From the NCBI RefSeq assembly GCF_003144245.1, contig NW_020289975.1, positions 2,685,496 through 2,749,495 of the forward strand: 64,000 nucleotides of DNA, read 5' to 3'. The notes under the pieces are model-generated. The model saw only the letters and a list, made by a program, of their open reading frames with translations, did no database searches and was not told where the DNA came from. The DNA comes from Jaminaea rosea. Its lineage: Eukaryota > Basidiomycota > Exobasidiomycetes > Microstromatales. Of the stretch, positions 33,401-46,869 are shown piece after piece. The first letter of the stretch is position 1. Each line of letters opens with the position of its first letter. The position numbers were made by a program, and so were the translations under genes.

Positions 33401-33670
33401 GCGCACTGAGTGATGTAGATAGGTAGCGGCGTTGTGTGTAATGCAATCTGGTCACCTACTTTGTTCGCGCCTGTGTGTCGCAAGCGTCTGATAATTCGAA
33501 TGAGGCCCTTAATTGCGATGGGGTTGCGATCTAAGCGGAGGCGAGGGCTGCTGCTCTCGCCCATCTCTCTACTGACACTTGAAGCTGCATTGCATTGCGT
33601 TGCGTTGCCTGGCTGGTAAGGCCTTTTTGACGAGTCTGTATCCCCTCCTGTCAAATCATTATCATCACGT

Positions 33671-36146
<2,476 letters not shown>

Positions 36147-36355
36147 GGTTGCAAAAGGATTGTTATGGAGCAGAGGCAACGTCGCAGTCAGTGCGGAGGT
36201 CGAGCAAGAATCGATCCACTTCTTCCCGTCCCTCGACTTGACTTGACTTGACTCCGCTCTCTGCGCGGCCACAGGGGAGGGCGGACTGCGAACAAATCGG
36301 TCCACACTGCGCTACGCTGCGAGACATTCTTTCCTCGCTCCCACCACCACTCAGC
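36147..36355. promoter_or_regulatory. Short divergent promoter of SPE3-LYS9 and TyrRS
   Basis: Only 209 bases separate the two start codons, so both promoters share this space. It contains three ACTTG units in tandem at 36236-36250. Both genes feed amino-acid or polyamine metabolism and translation, so joint control is possible but is not shown by the sequence. Confidence 0.5.
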
Positions 36356-37693
36356 ATGGCGTCCATCCCGAAATTGAACGCAGAGGAGACCTTCACTCTC
36401 ATCACGCGCGACCTCGATGAAGTCTTGGGCGCAGACAACCTCAAGGCCCTCATCGCCAAGAACGACAGACCGCTGCGAGCCTACTGGGGAACTGCTCCCA
36501 CCTCGAGACCGCATATAGGCTACTTCGTAGCTCTGACCAAGATCGCCGATTTCCTGCAGGCTGGCGTTCAGGTCAAGGTCCTTCTTGCAGACATCCACGC
36601 CTTCCTTGACAACCTCAAGGCACCCATCGAGCTCGTTCGACATCGCGTCGACTTCTACCAGCGCATCCTCATCTCCGTCTTCAAGGCCATCGGCGTACCG
36701 ACCGAGCGCTTGACCTTCGTCGTCGGGTCGAGCTACCAGCTCACTCCCGAGTACACAATGGACGTCTACCGAACGGCTGCCCTCACGACAGAGCACGACT
36801 GCAAAAAGGCGGGAGCAGAAGTCGTCAAGCAAGTTGCCTCGCCCCTCCTCTCCTCGATGCTCTACCCGGGTCTGCAGGCACTTGACGAGCAATACCTCGA
36901 CGTCGACTTCCAATTCGGCGGTGTTGACCAACGAAAGATCTTCACATACGCGGAAGCTCTGCTTCCAAAGCTAGGTTATGCGAAGCGCAGTCACCTCATG
37001 AACCCGATGGTGCCTGGCCTCAAGGGCAGCAAGATGTCATCGTCTGACCACGGATCCAAGATCGACTTCCTCGACCCGGCAGAGAGTGTGCGCAGCAAGA
37101 TTAAATCGGCCGTCTGCGAACCGAAGTCGACGCCTGCGGATGGCAACGGTGTATTGGCCTTTGCCAAGGCGGTGCTTTTCCCCGTATCGAGACTGAGGGC
37201 AGAGGCGGCAGGAGGGGAGGGCATCGCCGAGCCCTTTGTCCCTGCCGATGCGCCAAAGGGTACACTCTTCACCATTGCCCTTCCCGAGAAGTTCGGTGGC
37301 GGTGTTCTCAACTTCGCCGAGTACAGCGAGCTTGAGCGCGCCTTTGTCGCTGGCGAGGTTCACCCTGCCGACCTCAAGAAGGGAGTGGCGGACGCACTTG
37401 TCAAGCTGCTGGCGCCCGTCCAGAAGGCTTTCTTGGGCGACGAGGAGTGGCAGAAGGTGGAGAAGCTGGCATACCCGCCACCAGAAGAGCCGGAGAAGAA
37501 GAAGAAGGCCAAGAAGATCAACCCGAGACATGTGCCCGTCAGCCAAGGAGGCCAGATGCCTGACCCAGAGCCGCAGCCGCCCAAGGCAGGGGTCACGACT
37601 GCGCCTACGGATGGGCAGGCGGCGGAAGTTAGCAAGGAGGGGGCGGAAGCGTTGGCGAACGGGGTAGAGAAGATGGGTGTCGACGGGAAGTGA
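36356..37693 (+). CDS. TYS1: Cytosolic tyrosyl-tRNA synthetase
   Basis: Single exon, 445 residues, starting at ATG 36356 after a C/T-rich leader. It is a class Ic aminoacyl-tRNA synthetase of the eukaryotic type that charges tRNA-Tyr with tyrosine. Visible landmarks are the HIGH-box region TSRPHIGYF (His53), the tyrosine-pocket stretch LLADIHAFLDN, the helix QFGGVDQRKIFTYAE, and the KMSKS box as GSKMSSSDH near residue 225. The C-terminal 60 residues are Lys/Pro-rich and disordered, as in other fungal TyrRS. No mitochondrial leader is present. Confidence 0.95.
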   Translation: MASIPKLNAEETFTLITRDLDEVLGADNLKALIAKNDRPLRAYWGTAPTSRPHIGYFVALTKIADFLQAGVQVKVLLADIHAFLDNLKAPIELVRHRVDFYQRILISVFKAIGVPTERLTFVVGSSYQLTPEYTMDVYRTAALTTEHDCKKAGAEVVKQVASPLLSSMLYPGLQALDEQYLDVDFQFGGVDQRKIFTYAEALLPKLGYAKRSHLMNPMVPGLKGSKMSSSDHGSKIDFLDPAESVRSKIKSAVCEPKSTPADGNGVLAFAKAVLFPVSRLRAEAAGGEGIAEPFVPADAPKGTLFTIALPEKFGGGVLNFAEYSELERAFVAGEVHPADLKKGVADALVKLLAPVQKAFLGDEEWQKVEKLAYPPPEEPEKKKKAKKINPRHVPVSQGGQMPDPEPQPPKAGVTTAPTDGQAAEVSKEGAEALANGVEKMGVDGK

Positions 37694-37799
37694 GTGGGGG
37701 CGCGGGCGAGTTGTCACACTAATGAATATCGAGAAGATGCTTTCTCATGCGCATCAATGAGTGCGGTGACAATAAGATGAGGAATCAACGCGCTGGCCC

Positions 37800-39700
37800 C
37801 TAGGCCTCTTGACTCTGGCCGGCGGCCACCTCTTCAGGCGATGGAGCTCTTGCGACCACGTAGGCTGGCAAGGAAACGGGCAACGGGAGCAACACGTTAG
37901 CTGAAGACTGGTAGAGGCAGAGTAGGTTCCGCGATACTCACTCGCAAAGCTTTTCCGAGCGAACACCTTCTCCATCTCCTTGAGCTTCCGATACTCGGTC
38001 GTCCCAGCCTTGTCCTCTCGACTCTCTTCCTTCTCCGTGCGGGCAAGGAAGGCCAGATCAGCGTCCGGGTCCTCCCCCGAATCGACGCTGCTCGCGTCTG
38101 ATCGATCCTCGTCCTCATCATCCTCTGCGAGACCGCGGTCAAGAACTTGCGTCGAGACGTCGACGAAACCTGCCTCGTCCATTGCTTCGAGGACTTCGGC
38201 GAGCGTCCAGAAGCGGAAATCGTACGAGAAGAAGTCGCGAGTCCAGGAGGCTGGCAGAGGGAGAGGAAAGTCAGCAAGGCTCCACGTCTCTCGAGCGGAG
38301 GGTCTCGAGCACTCACCATCCTCGCTGAAGCGGAAGCTCAAGCTCATCCTGAAGCGATTGGTCACCAGATCCACTGGCGCGTCCTCCCTCCAGTATTCAA
38401 ATGCGACATTCCGTCCCTTGGCAGTCGGATGAGGAACAGTGCCCTTTCTCACCAGGCTCAGTCTGCCTCTGGGCCATTGACTTGCAGCCGCGCCATCCTG
38501 CGAATGAGCAGCCGCGTGCTGACGGGCGTGCGGCTTCCAGACCTGGATACCCGCGACAGTAGCATCGAGTGGCTGCGGTAGGCTCTCGTACATCGTCTCG
38601 CCCCTTCGCAAGAAGCCCTCTTCCTTTGAGAACTGTCGCCAGAGTGCCTCCTGCTCCTCGTGTTCCTCTGTAGCGCTCAATTGACGTGCTCCTCGCCCGG
38701 CTCGTACATGTGCCGCTTCCCCTAGCGGGCCTGCGAACTGGTCGCACACTAGCACGCCAGTGCCCGGTCGCAGACTTTTCCGCACGCCACGTAGGTAGGT
38801 GAGCAGGTCACTACGCTTGTGGAAATAGCTGAGGGCGTAGTTGAGTGAGGCGACAATATCCGGTGGGCAGACGTCGGCTGGTTGGCCGTGATTGTGCGAT
38901 TTGGTTGATGAAGGGGGTAAAGGCACGGGAAGGGAGAGGACTGACGAGTGTATGCAGAGCAGGTGCGGCGCTTCAAGCTCTTGACGATCAACGTGAGCGT
39001 TGCCATTGGTGAAGGAAAGGGAGGACAGGCTGTCGATGCCGTCATGATCCGAGCGGTCCTCCTCGTCCTCATGTCCGCCTCGCTGCCGTCGTCGCACCTC
39101 GCCAGCCAGCTGCAGCTTCTTCTTGTCCTTGCCTTTTTGCTGCCTCGCCATCCTTGCCTGATACTTGCGCTCGAAACGGTCTGAAGTAGCTCCTTCTGCC
39201 CAAGTCGTCGAACGCTCGCCTGACGAAGAGGCGCTGTTGCCGCTTGCTGGCTCGTCCTGCTCGTCCACAGCCAGCCATCGACTGCTTCCTCCCTCCTCAT
39301 TGAGCTCTCCGTGCTGTAACAACTTCGCCGTCCACCTCTCTCCTCCCGGTGCGCGATCGCGCTCCTGTCTCAACAGCCGTCGCCTCGCGATCCTGAGCGC
39401 CTCCAAGTCCAGATCAACTGCCTGACTGCGATTCCCCTCGGCCATGTTCACCCATCGAACTGCAACGGCTCCCGTCGAGGAGAAGTCTTCTCGCAGTACG
39501 CGAGCCTCAGGGCGCCGTGAGCCGATGGGCTGCGCGTTGTAGTAAAATGAGGCGAGGTTTGCGCACTCGATTGCGGGGGTCTGGACCGCTTGCTCGTAGA
39601 CGGCGAAGGGATCGATGGTCTTGGCCAGAGACGAGGCAGGAGTGGAAGAAGGCATGGAGTGGATGGGAAGCCGTGAGTCGTTTGGCGGCCCTGCCATCAT
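37800..39700 (-). CDS. Class I SAM-dependent methyltransferase, substrate unknown (3 exons)
   Basis: Exons are 39700-38317, 38250-37942 and 37864-37800, giving 585 residues. The N-terminal part YEQAVQTPAIECANLASFYY, then VLREDFSSTGAVAVRWV and AVDLDLEALRIARRRL resembles motif I of class I methyltransferases that bind S-adenosylmethionine. Later PPDIVASLNYALSYFHKRSD and GTGVLVCDQFAGP supply motifs II-III. A second conserved block (SYDFRFWTLAEVLEAMDEAGF) lies near the C-terminus. Family members of this shape are found in bacteria and fungi with undefined substrates. A highly charged Lys/Arg/Glu insert sits in the middle. The first intron is 66 nt and stop-free. The last exon ends VAAGQSQEA. Confidence 0.75.
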
Positions 39701-39926
39701 GTGCGTCTGTGTCGAGGGCGAATAACGATCAAGGGCACAGAGATGGAGGGCGAGGGGGATTGATGAGCAGAAGCGTAACTCGAGGAGGCCCGAGCGAACG
39801 GACGGACAGACGGACGGCCTTTGGTTTGCGAAGGCGGACTGAGAACGATTTTTGTCAGAGCGATGCAGTTCCGTCTGTGCCTGGTCTTCTTCTCAATCAT
39901 TCCAAACACTCCATCACCGCCGCACG

Positions 39927-41019
39927 ATGGCAGACTCCCTCGACGGCAATTACGTTCTCGAATCAGACAGTGATCATGACGCTGCGGCGACTATCTCAGG
40001 CCCCTCGTCTTCACGCGGCGTCGCAGGGACAAAACGAGCCCGCCGCCCCGACGATGACCACAGCGACGACGACGACGACATCACCGCAGCCAAGACGGCA
40101 GCAGGTGCCTCCTCCGCCGCCAAGAAGCAGAAGCGCAAGCAGCGTGAAAAGGCTCGCAAGGCCCGCCGAGCAGAACTGCGGAAGGAGGAAGAGGACACGC
40201 GGCAGAATCCAGCTTTGCTCCCACCGGAATTCCAGGCCGATTGGTTGCGCAAGGAGTTGAGGGGCGTCAAAGGGTGGAAGGAGTTAAGTGAAATGGAGAT
40301 GGATGAGGTTGCGGTAGGCAAAAGCAGGCTAGTGGATTCCACTACTTGGAAAGGAGGGAGGGAGGTGAGCGATCTCGCAGGCTTCTTGAGGGATCGTGAG
40401 TGCAGCGCAGCCAATGGAGGTGGAGTTGACGGCAAGCTGACGTTCCTTTTGCTTCTACATCACAGTACTTCCGGATCTTGAATCGCTGGTCAACGATGCG
40501 GGGTCGCCGCTTCGCAGGATCAAGGGCGCGCCCGCTGTCCTCGTCGTGACGAACAATGCGCTCAGAGCAGTGGACCTTGCTCGGGGCTTGCGAGGCCTAC
40601 TCAGTGAGAATGACCAAGCATCATCAGCCGCAGCGGACAAAAAGAGCGTCAAGAAGGGCAAAAAGCCTAAGGTCTCCCGGGACGACGAGGAAGAGACGAC
40701 GCAAGACAAGAAGCCATCCACGAGCGCGGCGCCCCTGCAGATCGCCAAACTCTTCGCACGTCACTTCTCCGTATCCCAGCAGACCGACTTCCTCTCCGCC
40801 AACCACGTAGCCGCAGGAGCAGGTACAGCCCAGCGTCTGGCGACCCTCCTTTCCTGCAGGGCTATCAAGCTGGACAATTTGCGTGCCCTCGTCATCGATG
40901 CTGGCTGGCGAGATGAGAAGATGCGCGGCATGATGGACGAAGAGGCGGGGCGAGAGGGACTCAAGGAGGCTTGGGACTGTGTGAGGGGGAACGAGGGGGT
41001 GAAGGTGTTGCTCTTCTGA
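39927..41019 (+). CDS. CMS1: CMS1-like ribosomal small-subunit biogenesis protein (2 exons)
   Basis: Exons are 39927-40395 and 40466-41019, giving 340 residues. The N-terminus is acidic with a Lys/Arg-rich helix (AKKQKRKQREKARKARRAEL). The folded part reads PEFQADWLRKELR, then APAVLVVTNNALRAVDLARGL, FARHFSVSQQTDFL and LDNLRALVIDAGWRDEK, resembling the DEAD-helicase-like half domain of the Cms1/CMSS1 family, which associates with the small-subunit processome in the nucleolus. The C-terminus GNEGVKVLLF is typical of the family. It shares a 226-base promoter region with the divergent methyltransferase gene. Confidence 0.8.
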
Positions 41020-42630
41020 TCAAGATGACCAAGCACAGTCGACTGTGAGGGAGCGAAAGATTACGGTGATCTTGTCGCCGTGCACTTTGGACCAATCGAT
41101 GGGTCCATGTCCCCATTCCTGGGTGCCGGGCGGGCTGCCCGAGACGTCCCAGACACCGAATTGGACGCTGCGGCGCGTCGCAAGGAGCCCAAGGAGGTCA
41201 GTCGACAATCTCACACCACGGCTGAGGCGTCCACTCACGTCTGTCCATGCGTTGGCCAGAAACTCGCGTTCTTGACACGTCGACTATCGTGCACCGTGGC
41301 GCCATCGAAGCCGAAACGGATCACTTCATCGTCCCAGGCGTACGAGTAGGAGTGGAAACCGTCTGAAGTTTCAGACCCGTCAAGCTTGGACGACTCCCAA
41401 CCAGTGCCGGACTGGCCCTTGCCGCCTACGAAGTAATTGGTGCTGCGGCGTCGAAGCATGGGTGAGGTTAGCATCGAGCCCAGCTGGTGTCGCGGGCGGC
41501 GCTACGTACTTGCACACCCCTCCCGGCAATTCGATATCAATCTCATCCTGCCCCGGATGATACATAGTCAAGGTACTGACCGCCCCTCCCACGCCCGAAG
41601 TCTGCATCTCCGCCGTCACCTTAGCGCCCATCTTGAGCACAAACGTTGTTGACATCGTGGCTGCAAGCGCGGCGGTCCCGCTCTCCTTGGGCTTGACGAG
41701 GTAGAGCTCCAGGCCTTGGCTGGTCAGAGCCCACGTCGTGCCTGCGGGCGTGCCGGAGAGGTCGATGAAGTCTGCGAGGGAAGCGGCAGCGGAGGTCGTG
41801 TCCCAGTTGGAGATGATCGAGGAGCGAGGGAGGGAGCGAAAGTCCCAATGCGAGGAGCGGCAGGGCTGCTGGCCTGGTGGAGAGGGGTGCGGTGCACGAG
41901 AGGACGTGCTGCCAGTGGTGTGAGTTGACGAGGTCGCTGAGATGCCTTTGGAGGACGCCTGCGGAACCGACACTGTCGAGCGTGTGGCAGTGGTGCTGGA
42001 GGGCGCCCTGTGCGTTGAGCTGGGCTGTTGGAGGGAGGAAGAGTGCACAGTCGGCGATGTGGTTTCGCTGACAGCTCGAAGTGACGACGTTGAGAATCTC
42101 GCAGGCACCGGATGACCGTTTGTCGAGCGCGTGGAGGACGTCAAGGCCAACGTGGTGTATGTCGAGCTTGACACGGAGCTCGAAGATGATTTCGACTCGC
42201 TTGCAGGTGGCACAGGGGAGGAAGAGAATCCTGACGGCGTCGGATGACCATTGCCCACGGATTGATAGCTATGAGTCATGATCGTCGTACTGACAGGTCT
42301 GTGGATAGGTTTGGGCAGATGGCGATGCATGCTGGAAAGCACGCTGCCCTGAGGCACCCAATGACCGGGCGATTTGGCTGCGTTACCTTCGGTCTTCGCG
42401 CCCTTGTGAATCGTGGCACTGGTGAGCGGTCGAGTTGATGCCGTGGCGGTGGTGTGCTGATGGGAGGGGTGGGGGGCATGATGCTCCTGGCGGCCAGCGC
42501 CAACTGCTTGGAAGTGAGGGCCCGAATGTCCCGAATGATAGGCATGGTGAGCGCGACACCGCCTGGCGTCCGCGAGGAACGAAAGAGAGACGAGGATTAA
42601 GGCAAAGGCAAGGAGGTTGAGGAGCTTCAT
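41020..42630 (-). CDS. Secreted GH16-family glycosidase/transglycosylase with long Ser/Thr-rich stalk (3 exons)
   Basis: Exons are 42630-41510, 41442-41239 and 41167-41020, giving 490 residues. A signal peptide (MKLLNLLAFALILVSLSFL) leads into a ~230-residue His/Ser/Thr-rich stretch likely to be O-mannosylated. The catalytic jelly-roll follows: VTAEMQTSGVGGAVSTLTMY and then DEIDIE, the GH16 nucleophile/acid-base motif ExDxE. After the splice the sequence reads NTNYFVGGKGQ, FHSYSYAWDDEVIRFGFDG, and after the next splice VQFGVWD and GPIDWSK. These are the elements of Crh-type fungal wall enzymes that join chitin and beta-glucan. Unlike Crh enzymes, the Ser/Thr region is at the N-terminal side and I see no GPI signal, so the protein is probably secreted. 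Confidence 0.82.
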
Positions 42631-43517
42631 GACGGACAGTGGACAGGTAGGGAGCGAGTGAGGGACAGTGATGACGACTGGGAGTGGTGTCAAAGGTTTT
42701 GTGGTAGACAAGAGTGTTTGCGAGAGAAAAAAGCTACCTTATACCTCATACGCCTCCTTTGTCCTCACGACCGCAGGCGCCGTGGCAGGCGGCGCGGCAG
42801 GCGGCGCGCTCCTTTGTTCGGCAATGACAAAGGCGGTTCACTGTTGAGAATTGCCTTCTCCACAGGGAATGCGAGTCTGAGTCGGGTACTGATCTCGGTG
42901 ACGAGTGTTACGTACCTGTGATGAGATGTCAGTCGCTAAACTTCACGCCTCTCAACATGACCAGCCCCATCCCATGTCCGAGCCTCGAGCTGCTTGTTGC
43001 CTTTCGCGCGTGCACGTCTTTGGGGTTCGCGCGTCGATTTCAAGCCGCTTGTTCGTCGCTCTGCTTCGCTCCAGCCACTTATCTACTGTGATTTGCCAGC
43101 TCATCCGCTCCAACGTGCCAATCACACCCAGTCCATCATCCGCATCGCTGCGTTTGCTATCCTCCCCCACTCCCCTGTGCAGATTCGCCTCCCTCGACCT
43201 CAACTTACCGCCTGATTGCAGTCGAACATTGGCTCACTTTGGGACTTCTGCATCATCGACATCAAGGCAGAGGGCTCATGCCACGATCAGCCGGTGCGCA
43301 CTACTCCGCCTTTACCCATTGGCATCGTACCCATTGCACTCGAAGGAAAATCAGCAGAGTCGTCAAGACTCATGGTCCTGACTGAACCGTGACGTCTCGG
43401 GAGGCTGTAATGTGGAGCACGTCGTTTCAAAGTGATAGATCAAAAGGAGGAAGCTGAAGAAGACAGAGACTCGAGCTCAACAAACCAGATAGGGACAAAG
43501 AAGGGGTCTGAGCGCAG
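42631..43517. promoter_or_regulatory. Promoter region of GH16 gene and 5' part of a plus-strand gene
   Basis: About 890 bases. The half nearest 42630 should hold the GH16 promoter; it includes a 12-base direct repeat (GGCAGGCGGCGC twice, 42784-42807). The half nearest 43517 should hold the start of the next gene, whose first exon I could not place. Confidence 0.4.
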
Positions 43518-44385
43518 GCTAGTCTAGCCGAGCTTTGCCTCAACAAGTACGACGCTGGCTTTCGCGGCGGCGCCCTCACCGAGGCCCATGGTAACAGCGT
43601 AGGCCCAGACGGGGAGGATCTCACATTCCTGATTGTTCAGGGCGACGTCCCCTCGCTCGCCGACATCCACAAACTACCTGCCCCGAACCGAAAGGCTTGG
43701 GCCGCGACGTGAGCATTTCTCTGATTCTGATCGCTCTTCCAGGTCACCACTCACACTCTCTATATCCTCATCGACGCAGGGCGAGGAACCGTCAGCAGGC
43801 TCTACAAAAGGCAATCGACGGCAGAGGCTTAGCGTCGTACATTCGGCTGTACAACCGACGCCAGGCTTGGAAGGCGGTCCCCAACAAGCCTCCCATCGAG
43901 CTCCTTCCCGCCAACAACAACTTGGCTCCCGCTGCCGTCGCCCCTCCTAAACTCTCTGCCGACGAGCTCAGCAAGTTTCGCTCTCGAGACCGACGTAGGC
44001 GATTCCTGGAGGCGCAGAGCGCCGAGTACATTGCCGCCTTCAACAAGGTCGTCAACGAGCGCAAGAAGCTGTGAGTACCAGAGACAGTGTCAGCATCTAT
44101 CGCCTCAAACCCGGACTCACCCTCCTCTTCCTTCTTCGCAGCCGACGTGCTCTCATAGAGGACGAGGAGGACAAGACGGAGGAGAAGGCGTCGCACAAGG
44201 CATCCCACCTGCGCCACGCCCAAAAGGGCCAGCAATTTTGCGACGAAGCCATTGCGGCAACGCGCACCGGGGCTTACGAGGCCACCCTGGAGAGCGATGA
44301 CGAGGAGGACGAGGAGCTGTTCGAGCTCGTCGTGCCGAGGGACGAGACTTTGGGGGGCGATTCAGATGACGAGGAGATGGAGTAG
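43518..44385 (+). CDS. Unknown protein, basic middle and acidic tail; first exon unresolved
   Basis: Three consistent exons are visible at 43518-43708, 43780-44070 and 44142-44385, joined in frame by ordinary introns. They encode a protein with DAGFRGGALTEAHG, then DLTFLIVQGDVPSLADIHKL, a basic helical part (ASYIRLYNRRQAWK, FRSRDRRRRFLEAQSAEYI) and an acidic end (ESDDEEDEELFELVV). There is no ATG in the first visible exon, so the true start lies upstream. One possibility is ATG 43411 with a weak donor at 43433 and an acceptor at 43527, which also keeps the frame. I do not recognise the family. The composition would fit a nuclear or ribosome-assembly factor, but that is a guess. Confidence 0.55.
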
Positions 44386-44486
44386 AAGGATAGGAAAAAT
44401 GCAGAGGGGAAGGGACTCGGCATATGTAGTCGCAGTTCTCAGCACACAATTCAATCAAACATCATCATCGAAGAACAGATCTCGCA

Positions 44487-45560
44487 TTAAGCCTCGTCCT
44501 CCCACTCCGAGTCAGGCCCTGCGCCAGAGGTCCATTCGTGAGCAGTCTTCAAGTGCTCTACAACACGGCTCTTGTCCGTCTTCTCAGAAGCGACTTGAAA
44601 TGCTGGCACTGGACCCTCCATCCGAGGCAGCAGGAGTTGATCTTGCCCGGATGGCAGGACCTGTAGCGCCTCCAAGCACATTCCTCCTGAGACTCTCGAG
44701 GCTGGCGATTCTTGTCCTCGTCGCCCTCGTTCTGAAGAACTGCGAGTAGAGTAGGCAGAGAAGGCTTAACGGTCAGCTCATTGCATCTCTGCACCGTAGA
44801 CGTACAGGCAGAAGATACGTACTGCAGCGCTGGTCGCCGTACGGGCAGACGTGCCACTTCTCCTTGACGGTGCGATGAGGAGGGCGAGACCCAGAGGATG
44901 AACTTGCCGACGATCGCTCCATGACGAAGCTCCTGCCCTTCTTTGAGCGTCCCAACTCCGTGCGGGTGAACGACGTAGGGCCTGCGCCGGACGAGGATGA
45001 CTGGGATAGGGACGTCAGCTACTGTGGGAGCAGTCGTGAAATGTTGGCCACTCACGGATCCGGCCGGATCACCGTCGACGTTCGTGAACGTGCGAGGGCA
45101 AGCAAGGTGGCCGTGGCGGTTCACCTCCCCGTTGATCGCCCCCGCAACGGCGAGTAGTCGGCGATCACCCGCACCGCGGCGAGCCAACTCGCGCACGTCG
45201 CTGAACCCCTGACCAGACCGCAGCATGTCTAGCAGCTGTTGCTGCGAGCGCACGATGTACACTGCCCGTCCCCCCTCGTCCCAGCAAAGCACGTAATCGG
45301 CCAGGGTCTGCTCCACAAAGGCAATGAGAGAGGGGGCATCTGCTGCCAGAGACTCGCGGGCGAGGAGGAAGATGCGAATGGCGCTGCGTGCCGTCGGCAG
45401 GATCTTTTCAAAGACCTGGTGGACGCGCTGACCATTGATGATCTTGAATCCAGCGATCGCAGAGCCGTTGAGCTGGCGAGCCTCGAGGTTGCACTTGGGG
45501 TACTTGAAGCCATTGGCAGGGTTGTTGTCTCCTGTACCAGAGCCTCTGCTGCGTCGGAGT
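44487..45560 (-). CDS. Unknown protein with possible C2H2-like element (several exons, 5' end unclear)
   Basis: A coding-like stretch on the minus strand runs from an acceptor near 45555 to about 45054 (GFKYPKCNLEARQLNG, VFEKILPTARSAIRIFLLAR, DYVLCWDEGGRAVYIVRSQQ). It then splices (donor GTGAGT near 45056, acceptor near 45000) to a Ser-rich exon ending EKWHVCPYGDQRC, and splices again into the last exon, which ends VVEHLKTAHEWTSG and an acidic tail with the stop at 44487. The Cys pair followed by His-x4-His could form one zinc finger, but the spacing is unusual. An exon upstream of 45560 is needed for the start. Family unknown. The coding nature is supported by consistent frames across the introns. 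Confidence 0.45.
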
Positions 45561-46869
45561 AGTCAAGGTATGGCTGACTCTCCTCGCTGATGCGCCTCAG
45601 TGCAAAAGGCCGCCTGGTTACCCCTTTGGCAATGGATGCGGCTGGCATAGGCCTACATGGGCAGCTTTTGCGAAGGTGATTGCTGATGCTCTTCCGCAAG
45701 GTTTCAAAGGCGATGAGTGCTATAAGGCCTCATAGCTACCTGGATGCTTTAGATTGCGATGCCCGTCCCCGTGCGCTTGAGACTAGCGTGTAAGGTGGGC
45801 AAGTGAATCATGGCTGTCTGCGTCGGTGACGGGAGTGTGCGCCGACATCAAGACTCGTAGCGTTTGCGTGCGCTTGGCGAGTCGAGAATAGCAGTAGCCA
45901 GCTGTTTCGAAGAGCTTGATACCCTGCGATACCATAGTGTGCTGGCAAGCCGCGCCGCTGACCATGGTAGGAGATTGCTGAGTTCAGAGCGTACTCCCGG
46001 GGTAGCGCCGACTTAAATGTAGGCTGAGCCAATACTTCGACGAAGATGTAGAACACATCCACGGCAGTGCAAGGGGATCGCAGCTGTAGCCTTTGACTGT
46101 TGACTAGACGGACACTTTCAGCCTCCTCTGGGTGAGGGCTCGACAATGTCGAGTGGATGCTGGGCGAACCGGATAGGGTCGCCGTCGCTCACGCTGGCAA
46201 GCCCTTTCCCACTACCTTTGACGAGGTGCCTGAGCACACCTTGCCTACTAGCAGAGGCCAATGGCATGTCTGCGCGACCGACGCATCCTCGCCGCCATGA
46301 GACGGCGACGTGGTGGACGCGCGCGTGTAGTGAGTGATGGTTATGAAGGCAAGAGCGGAGCGCTCTGTCGCGCACGGACAAAGGAGCGGCCGCTCTGTCA
46401 GTATCCAAGTGGCCTAGCACAGTAACGTTCCTTTCATCCGCTCACGTAGGGATCCTCGAACCTCACGACCTCATCGAGCTAGAGAAAGGTCAATCAGAAG
46501 GCACGCCGGCAGCAGAGAGGCCTTGCAAAAGCATGACCCCTCCATGGGAGCATGCTGGAGCCACTTGAGCATGAATGCCGACGGAGAACCAACGATGGGC
46601 CGCACTTACCGTCTCGGCACGGCCGCGAGATGAGGTCGTGACACGTCTGACAATACTGAGAGACACCGCCGGCTGCATAAATGAGGTAGCGTGGTCCTGC
46701 TGTATCGTCGCTTACGTCTGTACCTCCTCCATCCATCCATGCGATCGTCCCTCACGGCATGTCCCATTTTGCCTCCTCTCAGCGACCCACGGCCGTCTTG
46801 AGCCTGAAAACCGCGGCCTCCTTCCTCGATTGAGGCAGTGAACGACGGACAAGCGCGCTGAAAGCCAGG
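45561..46869. other. Stretch without a gene I can support
   Basis: About 1.3 kb. Short open frames exist on both strands, for example a minus-strand frame with ATG at 46736 containing CQTCHDLISRPC, which ends at a good donor (GTAAGT near 46612). I could not join it to another exon in frame. It may be the missing 5' end of the neighbouring minus-strand gene or of a separate small gene. No repeat or RNA gene is evident. Confidence 0.3.

Noticed and set aside
38878-38945. Apparent GTCAGT...CCAG intron in the methyltransferase gene
   Set aside because: Removing it would break the reading frame, while the uninterrupted frame continues into conserved methyltransferase motifs.
42905-43381. 158-codon plus-strand ORF upstream of the 43.5-kb gene
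   Set aside because: Ser/Leu/Arg-rich with no family resemblance and no in-frame link to the next exons; more likely promoter and leader.
46440-46470. tRNA-like T-arm sequence (GGTTCGAGGATCC on the minus strand)
   Set aside because: The flanking bases do not pair as a T arm and no acceptor, D or anticodon arm can be drawn.
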